A stretch of DNA of 19,860 nucleotides, taken from assembly GCA_017993865.1 (NCBI GenBank), contig JAGOLU010000004.1:1-19860 (forward strand). Reading direction: 5' to 3'. A program made the translations under genes and the position numbers. The DNA comes from Candidatus Woesebacteria bacterium. GTDB lineage: Bacteria; Patescibacteriota; Microgenomatia; UBA1406; GWC2-37-13. Of the stretch, positions 6,114-12,884 are shown piece by piece (the stretch's first letter is position 1; each line of letters begins with the position of its first letter). The notes under the pieces were generated by a model, which was not told the origin of the DNA, made no database searches, and saw only the letters and a program-made list of their open reading frames with translations.

Positions 6114-7463
6114 ATGGCAAACATGGCAAGTCAGGCACTCAAAACTCCACCACATGATTCTGATGCTGAACAATCAGTCCTCGGCGCCATCCTTTTGGAT
6201 ACTTCTTCGATAGGGCTCATTGCGCACTACCTGAAAAGTGAGCACTTCTACTCTCGGCAGAACCAAGTTGTTTATGCGGCCATTCTGGCTTTGTACGACA
6301 AACAGCAACCAGTCGACGCAGTGACGCTCAAAAATGAGCTCAAATCTGAAGGCACCCTTACGGTTGCAGGAGGTCAGTCGTATATCGCAGATCTTCTGGC
6401 AGCTGTCCCAACTGCTGCAAACGTGGAACACTATGCAAACATTGTTAAAAACCACTTTGTGAAACGAAAGCTCATCGAAGTGTCATCACGTGCGGTGGAG
6501 AAGGCTTTTGATCAGACCTCGGATACACGAACAATGCTTGATGCTATCGAGAGCGAGATATTCTCTATCGCCGAAGAATCGAGTGGGCGCGACTTTATAT
6601 CGCTCAAGGCATTACTTGCGGATAGCTACAATCGTCTAGAGGAGCTTTCTAAATCTGACAGCCATTTGCGAGGAGTACCCACTGGCATTCCTGAACTTGA
6701 TTTGAAACTTGCAGGCATGCAAGACTCCAATTTACTTATCCTTGCAGCACGGCCAGGAGTTGGCAAGACATCACTTGCGCTCAACATGGCATTGCATGTG
6801 GCACTTCGACACAAACAAGCGGTTGCTATGTTTAGTCTTGAAATGAGTAAGGAAGAACTTGTCGACAGATTGCTTGTCTCTCAAGCCGATATTGACGCGT
6901 GGAGGCTCAAAACAGGCAGGCTCTCACCTGAAGACTCGAAAGCAGTCATCGAGGCTATGGGAGAGCTTGCAGAAGCACCGATATTTATCGATGACACGGC
7001 AGGTCAATCCGTGCTAGAGATGCGCTCAAAAGCGCGAAAACTCAAGTCTGCGAATGACATAAAACTCATAATTGTCGACTATCTGCAGCTTGTGGATCCG
7101 GGCCGTAAGATCGATTCACGTGAGCAACAAGTGTCCTATGTCTCTCAAAATCTCAAAAACTTAGCTCGTGAGCTCAAAGTGCCGGTACTTGTTCTTTCAC
7201 AGCTCAATCGTATGGTCGAACAACGGGGCAGCAAGAAACCTCAACTTGCCGATCTGCGAGAGTCGGGTGCTATAGAACAAGATGCTGATGTCGTAATGTT
7301 TATCTATCAAGAAAATGAGAACGACGACATCTTGGATATGGGTAAAAAAATGATGAAACTCTCAATCGCGAAGCACAGAAACGGCGCAATAGGCGAGATT
7401 GATCTCATCTTCCGCGGAGACCGTGTTAAGTTTTATGGTGTGGAGAAGAATCTTGATCTCTAG
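6114..7463 (+). CDS. dnaB: Replicative DNA helicase DnaB
   Basis: 449 aa from ATG 6114. The N-terminal DnaB domain starts with the family hallmark PPHDSDAEQSVLGAILLD (residues 12-29). The RecA-like helicase core has Walker A ARPGVGKTS (212-220), SLEMSKEEL (241-249), Walker B IIVDYLQLV (319-327), an SQLNR motif (362-366) and LRESGAIEQDADVV (381-394). Length is usual for the family and no intein is present. The hexamer unwinds DNA ahead of the replisome. The start at 6114 is chosen over 6105 because the -10 covers 6101-6106. The stop overlaps the stop of the convergent PAP2 gene in the shared tetranucleotide CTAG. Confidence 0.97.
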   Translation: MANMASQALKTPPHDSDAEQSVLGAILLDTSSIGLIAHYLKSEHFYSRQNQVVYAAILALYDKQQPVDAVTLKNELKSEGTLTVAGGQSYIADLLAAVPTAANVEHYANIVKNHFVKRKLIEVSSRAVEKAFDQTSDTRTMLDAIESEIFSIAEESSGRDFISLKALLADSYNRLEELSKSDSHLRGVPTGIPELDLKLAGMQDSNLLILAARPGVGKTSLALNMALHVALRHKQAVAMFSLEMSKEELVDRLLVSQADIDAWRLKTGRLSPEDSKAVIEAMGELAEAPIFIDDTAGQSVLEMRSKARKLKSANDIKLIIVDYLQLVDPGRKIDSREQQVSYVSQNLKNLARELKVPVLVLSQLNRMVEQRGSKKPQLADLRESGAIEQDADVVMFIYQENENDDILDMGKKMMKLSIAKHRNGAIGEIDLIFRGDRVKFYGVEKNLDL

Positions 7464-8044
7464 ATACGTGGAGACTTATGATATTTGTGATAGAGCTGAT
7501 GCACAATCTCGTACATTACTACTGCTGTCGCAACCCCGTAGAGCGCCCCCCCCACCACATCCCCCAGGTAATGACAAAGTAAGTATATGCGTGAGTAACT
7601 AACTCCGACAGCAAGTAACAGATATAGAACCCGTCTGCGGCGATCGTGATCAAACTTACTTAAGATATATGCGCCTGCAAATGCGACTGTCGCATGGCCG
7701 GATGGAAAACTGTAATCACGTGGGCAGTAGGGGGCAGAAATATTTTGTGCAACATATGGCCGCGCTCGTTGAAACACGGGTTTCAATAGGTAGTTGGCCG
7801 ACACACCTGCTATGGCGATAGATATTGCAAGTGTGACAACCAATTTGGAGAATTGAGCAAGAAAAACATACTTGTTTTGCCGCACGTAGAATTCCCAAGT
7901 AAAGACAGCGAACACCATCATAGCCCACATGACGGATGTCGCACCAGTGAGAGATAACGTGTGGAATACGGAATCGAAAATAGGGAGATGAGGTAGGGTA
8001 GAGGAGAGCCAAAGAGTAATCTGTGTATCGAAGGCAGAGAGCAT
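7460..8044 (-). CDS. PAP2-superfamily membrane phosphatase
   Basis: 194 aa with about five membrane helices. All three PAP2 motifs are present: KPVFQRARP (residues 88-96), PSGH (114-117) and SRIYLLCHYLGD (151-162, with catalytic-type His158 and Asp162). Enzymes of this family dephosphorylate lipid phosphates on the outer membrane face; undecaprenyl pyrophosphate recycling for envelope glycan synthesis is a plausible role but not proven. An 8-C run (plus strand, 7546-7553) lies in the coding region with the frame intact. A TACAAT lies 7 nt before the ATG, and a perfect DnaA-box nonamer fills the gap between them. Confidence 0.92.
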   Translation of the reverse strand: MLSAFDTQITLWLSSTLPHLPIFDSVFHTLSLTGATSVMWAMMVFAVFTWEFYVRQNKYVFLAQFSKLVVTLAISIAIAGVSANYLLKPVFQRARPYVAQNISAPYCPRDYSFPSGHATVAFAGAYILSKFDHDRRRRVLYLLLAVGVSYSRIYLLCHYLGDVVGGALYGVATAVVMYEIVHQLYHKYHKSPRI

Positions 8045-8057
8045 GTGGATAATTGTA
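8044..8057 (-). promoter_or_regulatory. -10 TACAAT with DnaA-box-like TTATCCACA before the PAP2 gene
   Basis: TACAAT (8052-8057) lies 7 nt from the ATG at 8044, and TTATCCACA (8044-8052) occupies that interval. If DnaA binds here it would cover the transcription start. Confidence 0.45.
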
Positions 8058-8107
8058 ACAGGGTCACAAATCCATTACTGTGATAAAATTACACCCAGGA
8101 ATTACAT

Positions 8108-8125
8108 TGGAAAGCCGTGGTGGCG
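8108..8125 (+). repeat. Partial copy of the tRNA-Leu 5' end
   Basis: An 18-nt stretch, TGG then AAAGCCGTGGTGGCG, is identical to 8259-8276, the junction and first 12 bases of tRNA-Leu. The similarity ends there; the rest of a tRNA is absent. The 133-nt interval holds small hairpins (CCCGC/GCGGG at 8179-8193; ATGC/GCAT just after) but no gene. It may be a tRNA remnant left by recombination or a failed duplication. Confidence 0.7.
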
Positions 8126-8264
8126 TGAATGTTAAAGTCAGCAGTTGACGACACGGAGTGAGTTTTACTGCTGCTTAATCCCGCGATGAGCGGGAGCATA
8201 CACGATGCGAAGCATAGAATGATATGACAATGGTGATTAAGTTGTAGTCAAAAGGAAATGGAAA

Positions 8265-8347
8265 GCCGTGGTGGCGGAATGGCATACGCGTTAGTCTCAA
8301 AAACTAATGACCTCACAGTCATGAGGGTTCGACCCCCTCCCACGGCA
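8265..8347 (+). tRNA. tRNA-Leu (anticodon CAA)
   Basis: Acceptor GCCGTGG pairs with CCACGGC; the D-arm carries GCG/CGC; anticodon stem TTAGT/ACTAA around loop CTCAAAA, anticodon CAA (codon TTG). A long class-II variable arm and a T-arm GAGGG-TTCGACC-CCCTC follow; discriminator A. No CCA is encoded. No good promoter is visible close upstream. The dehydrogenase gene begins 27 nt downstream and may be co-transcribed. Confidence 0.96.
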
Positions 8348-8373
8348 CACTTCTAGCCATTCGTTGCATCCTT

Positions 8374-9285
8374 ATGAAAATCGTCAGTGTTGACAAGGTA
8401 GAAATACATCCTGATCATGTCGAAACGCTCAAACGATACGGGGAAGTTGTCATATATAATGATATCCCTTCGGAAGATGAGGGGATTCAGAGGATAGGGG
8501 ATGCCGATATAGTTATCGACAATTGGTTCAAGATGCCTGCTAGGGTCATTGCGTCATGTCAAAAGCTAAAAATGATAGCTGTTGCTGCAACAGGGTATGA
8601 ATGGATAGACATGCAGGAAGCACGTAAGAATAATATCTTAATCTCAAATACTCCACATTACTGTACAGAAGCTGTCGCTGAGCACGCCATTTCGCTCATG
8701 CTCCAAGCTTCTCGCATGTCTTATCTAGCAGAGAAGGAAATTAGACAAGGCAAATGGGGACCAGCAGAATATAAAGGTAAGGAATTACGTGGGAAAGTCT
8801 TGGGCATTATTGGATATGGGAATATAGGTCGTCGCATTGCTGAAATCATGACTGCAGGGTTTGGTATGGATATACTTTTCGTAAATAGTAGTTCATCGAG
8901 CAAGGACTTGGAGAAGCTACTCACTGAGAGCGACTTTATCTCTATCAACGCTCCCATAAACAAAAATACCAATAAAATGATAGGCCAAAAAGAGTTTAAT
9001 CTTATGAAAAAAGGCGTAGTTCTTGTGAATACAGGTCGGGGAGCGATAATCAACGAAGATGAATTATATAAGAACTTAAAATCACATAAAATTTCCGCAG
9101 CCGGATTGGACGTGCTCTCACATGAACCAATGCAAGGCAATAATTCTCTATTTACATTAGACAATGTAGTGATTTCACCTCATATTGCATATAATACTGA
9201 AGAGTCGATCTATCAACTTTCTTCGATAGTAGTAGAAAATATTCTTGGGTTTCTCGAGGGAAAGCCCCAAAATGTAGTGAGTTAA
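8374..9285 (+). CDS. D-isomer-specific 2-hydroxyacid dehydrogenase (NAD-dependent)
   Basis: 303 aa. The NAD-binding motif GYGNIG is at residues 147-152; the substrate-contact motif VAATGYEWID at 70-79; catalytic Arg222 in NTGRGAI, Glu251 in HEP and His270 in SPHIAYN. All three catalytic residues are present. The family reduces 2-keto acids or oxidises D-2-hydroxyacids (D-lactate, glycerate, phosphoglycerate); the short form without a C-terminal ACT domain argues against a regulated SerA. The exact substrate is unknown. There is no Shine-Dalgarno and no TATAAT before the ATG; the gene starts 26 nt after tRNA-Leu, so its mRNA may be released by tRNA 3' processing. It converges on ung with a 5-nt gap. 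Confidence 0.93.
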   Translation: MKIVSVDKVEIHPDHVETLKRYGEVVIYNDIPSEDEGIQRIGDADIVIDNWFKMPARVIASCQKLKMIAVAATGYEWIDMQEARKNNILISNTPHYCTEAVAEHAISLMLQASRMSYLAEKEIRQGKWGPAEYKGKELRGKVLGIIGYGNIGRRIAEIMTAGFGMDILFVNSSSSSKDLEKLLTESDFISINAPINKNTNKMIGQKEFNLMKKGVVLVNTGRGAIINEDELYKNLKSHKISAAGLDVLSHEPMQGNNSLFTLDNVVISPHIAYNTEESIYQLSSIVVENILGFLEGKPQNVVS

Positions 9286-9290
9286 CACGT

Positions 9291-9953
9291 CTACCACTCA
9301 ATCGGTTCTTTCCCGTGTTCTGAGAGATATTCGTTACAATGCTTGAAATGGTTGTTGCCAAAGAAACCATTGTTTGCTGAGAAAGGGGAGGGGTGAGCCG
9401 ATTTGAGCACCAGGTGTTTTGTCCAGTCGACAAGAACTTCTTTTTTCTTCGCAAAATTTCCCCAGAGCATAAAAACAACATGTTTTTTGGACTCGCTAGT
9501 CTGTCGTATTACCGCATCGGTAAATTGCTCCCATCCCTTACCCTGATGTGAAGCGGGCTGGCTTTTCTGCACGGTTAATGTCGCATTCAAGAGTAATACT
9601 CCTTGTTTTGCCCAGCGGGTAAGATCGGGTGATTTTGGTATCGGAGTGCCGAATTCAGCGCGGATTTCTTTGTAGATATTGAGGAGTGATGGCGGAATTG
9701 TGTTTCCCTCATTCGCTGAGAACGACAGTCCATTGGCAACGCCTGGCGTGTGATAGGGGTCTTGCCCAAGTATTACCACTTTAAGTTCGTCAAGCGGGCA
9801 CTCATCAAACGCGCGGAATATCCACTTAGGTGGTGGATACACAACTCCAGTGAGATATTCATGTTTCACAAACGATGCCAGCTTTATGAAATATCCTTGC
9901 GCGAATTCATCTTGGAGGAGGGATTTCCATGAAGGGTGAATGTGTACGTCCAT
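9291..9953 (-). CDS. ung: Uracil-DNA glycosylase, family 1
   Basis: 220 aa, the usual length. The catalytic water-activating motif GQDPYH is at residues 63-68, and the DNA-intercalation motif HPSP at 187-190 is followed by FSANNGFFGNNHF. It removes uracil from DNA to start base-excision repair. A TATTAT lies 9 nt before the ATG and no Shine-Dalgarno is visible. It ends 5 nt from the convergent dehydrogenase gene, leaving no room for a terminator. Confidence 0.97.
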   Translation of the reverse strand: MDVHIHPSWKSLLQDEFAQGYFIKLASFVKHEYLTGVVYPPPKWIFRAFDECPLDELKVVILGQDPYHTPGVANGLSFSANEGNTIPPSLLNIYKEIRAEFGTPIPKSPDLTRWAKQGVLLLNATLTVQKSQPASHQGKGWEQFTDAVIRQTSESKKHVVFMLWGNFAKKKEVLVDWTKHLVLKSAHPSPFSANNGFFGNNHFKHCNEYLSEHGKEPIEW

Positions 9954-10032
9954 GCGTTACGAATAATATCAACTCACCTAACAATAGGGAAGAGGATGAA
10001 AGTTAATGTGCTCTATGATACTATGATCAGAT

Positions 10033-10485
10033 ATGGAAAATACAGAAAAAACCCTAAAACCTGCGAGAAAAACTACGAGATCCCGTGCAAAACCAAAAGA
10101 AAAAGTTGCCCACGAAACACCTCCAGTCCTGGAAGCAGAGCTTGAAAGAACAGTGAAATCACAACCTTCAGCAGAAAAAATTGAAGATAAAATATCGAGT
10201 GTCATCATTGTCGCAATTTGCGTTTTCTTCTTGATATATGTTGCCTATCAAACGTTTGTATTAAATAGGACTAAAGGAGAAAGCTCACTGACGCCGCCGA
10301 ACCGAACCACCATTCCACTTTCAGTTATAAACTACGACTGTGGCAAACACACTGGCGACTTTCAGGGGTGCGTTAATGCCCAAGTTGCAGGAAAAGGATG
10401 TTCGTGGTTCTCCGATTGCAGCGCTTGCATAGTAGGAAGCCATGATGGGAGGAGTTTCAAGGAGCTCTGTGGGAAAAGTAGATAG
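10033..10485 (+). CDS. Single-pass membrane protein with a six-cysteine external domain
   Basis: 150 aa. The first about 52 residues are Lys/Arg/Pro/Glu-rich and should stay in the cytoplasm. One helix (about 55-76, SSVIIVAICVFFLIYVAYQT) spans the membrane with the N-terminus inside. The external part (about 78-150) ends in a compact domain with six cysteines (YDC, QGC, KGC, SDC, SAC, ELC), enough for three disulfides. I recognise no family. A TATGAT lies 5 nt before the ATG, with no Shine-Dalgarno. It is separated by 33 nt from the downstream epimerase gene, which has its own -10. Confidence 0.7.
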   Translation: MENTEKTLKPARKTTRSRAKPKEKVAHETPPVLEAELERTVKSQPSAEKIEDKISSVIIVAICVFFLIYVAYQTFVLNRTKGESSLTPPNRTTIPLSVINYDCGKHTGDFQGCVNAQVAGKGCSWFSDCSACIVGSHDGRSFKELCGKSR

Positions 10486-10505
10486 AGACAATACATTTTC
10501 CATTG

Positions 10506-10511
10506 TATATT
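10506..10511 (+). promoter_or_regulatory. -10 element TATATT 7 nt before the epimerase ATG
   Basis: The spacing to the ATG at 10519 is the same 7 nt seen at other genes in the window; the -35 is not convincing. Confidence 0.45.
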
Positions 10512-10518
10512 TCATTTT

Positions 10519-11565
10519 ATGAAGGTTTTTATTACTGGTGGTTCGGGATTTTTGGGGATAAATCTAGTTCGGCATCTACTCGCACAAGGGTACGAGGTTG
10601 TCTCGTATGACATTGTGCCGTTTGATTATGTGGATTGCAAAGATAAAATTACTTCAGTTGTCGGTGATGTGCGCGACAAGGATACGCTTATGCAAGCCGT
10701 GAAGGGCTCTGATTTGGTCGTACATACTGCTGCAGCGCTCCCGCTCTACAGTGAGCAAGACATTCTTTCGACAGACATTGAAGGGACGACTAATGTGCTG
10801 GATGTAGCCCAGACGCTCCGCGTTGATAGGGTCGTATTCATCTCCTCAACTGCGGTATATGGTATACCCGACCATCACCCACTCTATGAAGGAGATAAGC
10901 TCATCGGTGTAGGACCGTACGGAAAAGCTAAAGTAGCTGCGGAGGAAGTGTGCTTGGAATATCGGAAAAAGGGTTTGTGCGTACCCATTATTCGACCAAA
11001 ATCGTTTATTGGGCCTGAAAGACTGGGAGTTTTTGCACTTCTGTACGATTGGGCGAAAGATGGATGCAGTTTCCCGATGATTGGAAATGGTAAAAACAGA
11101 TACCAGCTTCTGCACGTTACAGATCTTTGTGATGCGATCAGCGCGTGCCTCTCTCTACCCAAAGAGACCGTGAATGACACTTTCAACATTGGCGCAAAGG
11201 AGTTCACCACCATGGGCGAGGACTACCAAGCGGTGCTCACCGAGGCTGGGTTCGGTAAACGAATTATTGGAACTCCCGCGAACATCATCATTATGATCTT
11301 GAGGCTCATGGAGGCTCTAAAAATATCTCCTCTGTATCGCTGGGTATACGAAACAGCAGCAGAAGATTCATTCGTTTCTATCGAGAAGGCAGAAAAAACA
11401 TTGGGCTATCAGCCAAAATACTCGAACAAACAAGCACTTGTCGACAACTACCACTGGTATCTGAATCATCTGCAAGATTTTGAGGGGAAAAGCGGATTAT
11501 CTCATCGTGTGCCATGGAGGCAGGGGGCGCTCGGGCTCATGAAGAATATATTTCGTCTGCTTTAG
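10519..11565 (+). CDS. NAD-dependent epimerase/dehydratase (extended SDR)
   Basis: 348 aa. The Rossmann motif GGSGFLG starts at residue 7; SST (109-111) and YGKAK (Tyr134, Lys138) supply the SDR catalytic triad. This type acts on nucleotide-sugars or related 3-beta-hydroxysteroid-like substrates; nucleotide-sugar conversion fits the neighbouring glycosyltransferases, but the substrate cannot be read. The final about 30 residues are basic and hydrophobic (LGLMKNIFRLL) and may contact the membrane. It converges on the glycosyltransferase gene; the two stop codons overlap at 11562-11565. Confidence 0.9.
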   Translation: MKVFITGGSGFLGINLVRHLLAQGYEVVSYDIVPFDYVDCKDKITSVVGDVRDKDTLMQAVKGSDLVVHTAAALPLYSEQDILSTDIEGTTNVLDVAQTLRVDRVVFISSTAVYGIPDHHPLYEGDKLIGVGPYGKAKVAAEEVCLEYRKKGLCVPIIRPKSFIGPERLGVFALLYDWAKDGCSFPMIGNGKNRYQLLHVTDLCDAISACLSLPKETVNDTFNIGAKEFTTMGEDYQAVLTEAGFGKRIIGTPANIIIMILRLMEALKISPLYRWVYETAAEDSFVSIEKAEKTLGYQPKYSNKQALVDNYHWYLNHLQDFEGKSGLSHRVPWRQGALGLMKNIFRLL

Positions 11566-12884
11566 AACGAGCTACTTTGTTTCTCCAAAAGATCTTCCCA
11601 CTGAGAGAGACTTAGCCCCAGAGGGTTTTGTTTTGTGAGACTAAGCCAGTTGGCATAATCAACCATTTTCACCGCGGGTCTGCGGGACTCTGTTGTTTCA
11701 GAATTGGTGGCGAACAGTATGTATTGCCTCATATCATAGAGCGTAGAAAATGCAAATGACACCAACACGATAACGTAAAAAGCCCTGCGCATGCTTCTTA
11801 TAGCCTTCCCCGATTGCGCCATTTTCTCTTGCAGAGTGACGACTGTCACCGTGATTAAGTAGTAAATGAGGGGGATCAGGTGCACTGCACGAGCCACATC
11901 GGGTGTACGAGTACTCAATATTTGGATAATGAGGAAATTGAGCAAGAAAAACAGGAGAATTTTACGGTTAAACACCAAAGATACCGCAAAAGCCGCCAGA
12001 TAGAGCACGAGTATAAGAGGGCTCAGCACGGTGCCACCCGCTGCGTAGCGCAAATTATTATTCTCCCAGAGAAATATCGCCTTCGAATTTACCACTACAT
12101 TATGCATAAATTCTTGTGAAGGATCGTCCGTGTTAAACACTGAGACATTGCTAATTCTACTAATCCCATTCGTGCTGGGGGAGAGTGTCGAGTATATGAT
12201 AGGCACACTCCACAGACATAAAATCGCCGAAATAATCGCAATATCTCGCAACTTATGACGTAGAGAGGCTCTCGACCACATCAGACGGACAAAGAACCAG
12301 ATGTATGCAATCACAAAAAGCACCTTGCCAGGATGGTAAAAATACATACTAGCCACCATGGCGGCAACGAATAGCGCTGTATCTCGAAATGTGAGAGGGA
12401 ACGGCTTCTGATGAAGGATGTACACAAGCAACAACAAGGGGATACTCGTAAATATATTCTCCCACCCCGATCTTGAAAAGTTAAGGAATGCAATGTTGGT
12501 TGAGAGCGCAGCAGTGGCGAGGCTTGTTAGCAGTGGATTTTTCGATACTTTAAGCACAATAAGATAGAATATAAGGAGCGCACCCATGCTCATGACGATT
12601 GATGCGTATTTAATAGACTCAAACGACTCGCCTCCCACAGTCCACAACGAACCAATAAGATAGGTATTTAGTGCCGATGAGCCATTCCAATTTAGTGAGA
12701 GCAAACTGACTGGCTGTTGTTTGAGGTGAAGGTAGGTCCGTAGCGTGTCTCCTTCGTCTGCAGTGACATTGGGTGGTATGAAATCGAGTGAGGCCACACG
12801 GACAACAAGGCACAAAAGCATTGTCAAAAAAACTATGGTGACAGAACGCAACTTATCACTCGATATGTTATTGTGTCCGCTCAT
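11562..12884 (-). CDS. GT-C fold glycosyltransferase (GT39/ArnT-like) membrane protein
   Basis: 440 aa with roughly ten hydrophobic helices. The first external loop after helix 1 carries the acidic pair ADEGDTLRTY (about residues 41-50), placed like the catalytic Asp/Glu of GT-C enzymes. SRSGWENIF after a further helix is another conserved-looking loop. Such enzymes transfer sugars from lipid-linked donors to proteins or glycans outside the cell. The start overlaps the end of the upstream gene by 17 nt, which suggests translational coupling; a TATGAT 8 nt before the ATG, inside the upstream gene, could be an internal promoter. Confidence 0.8.
   Translation of the reverse strand: MSGHNNISSDKLRSVTIVFLTMLLCLVVRVASLDFIPPNVTADEGDTLRTYLHLKQQPVSLLSLNWNGSSALNTYLIGSLWTVGGESFESIKYASIVMSMGALLIFYLIVLKVSKNPLLTSLATAALSTNIAFLNFSRSGWENIFTSIPLLLLVYILHQKPFPLTFRDTALFVAAMVASMYFYHPGKVLFVIAYIWFFVRLMWSRASLRHKLRDIAIISAILCLWSVPIIYSTLSPSTNGISRISNVSVFNTDDPSQEFMHNVVVNSKAIFLWENNNLRYAAGGTVLSPLILVLYLAAFAVSLVFNRKILLFFLLNFLIIQILSTRTPDVARAVHLIPLIYYLITVTVVTLQEKMAQSGKAIRSMRRAFYVIVLVSFAFSTLYDMRQYILFATNSETTESRRPAVKMVDYANWLSLTKQNPLGLSLSQWEDLLEKQSSSF

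Noticed and set aside
7546..7553. An 8-C homopolymer in the PAP2 gene as a phase-variable tract.
   Set aside because: The frame is intact, the tract encodes expected glycine residues near the third PAP2 motif, and a single tract of 8 is weak evidence.
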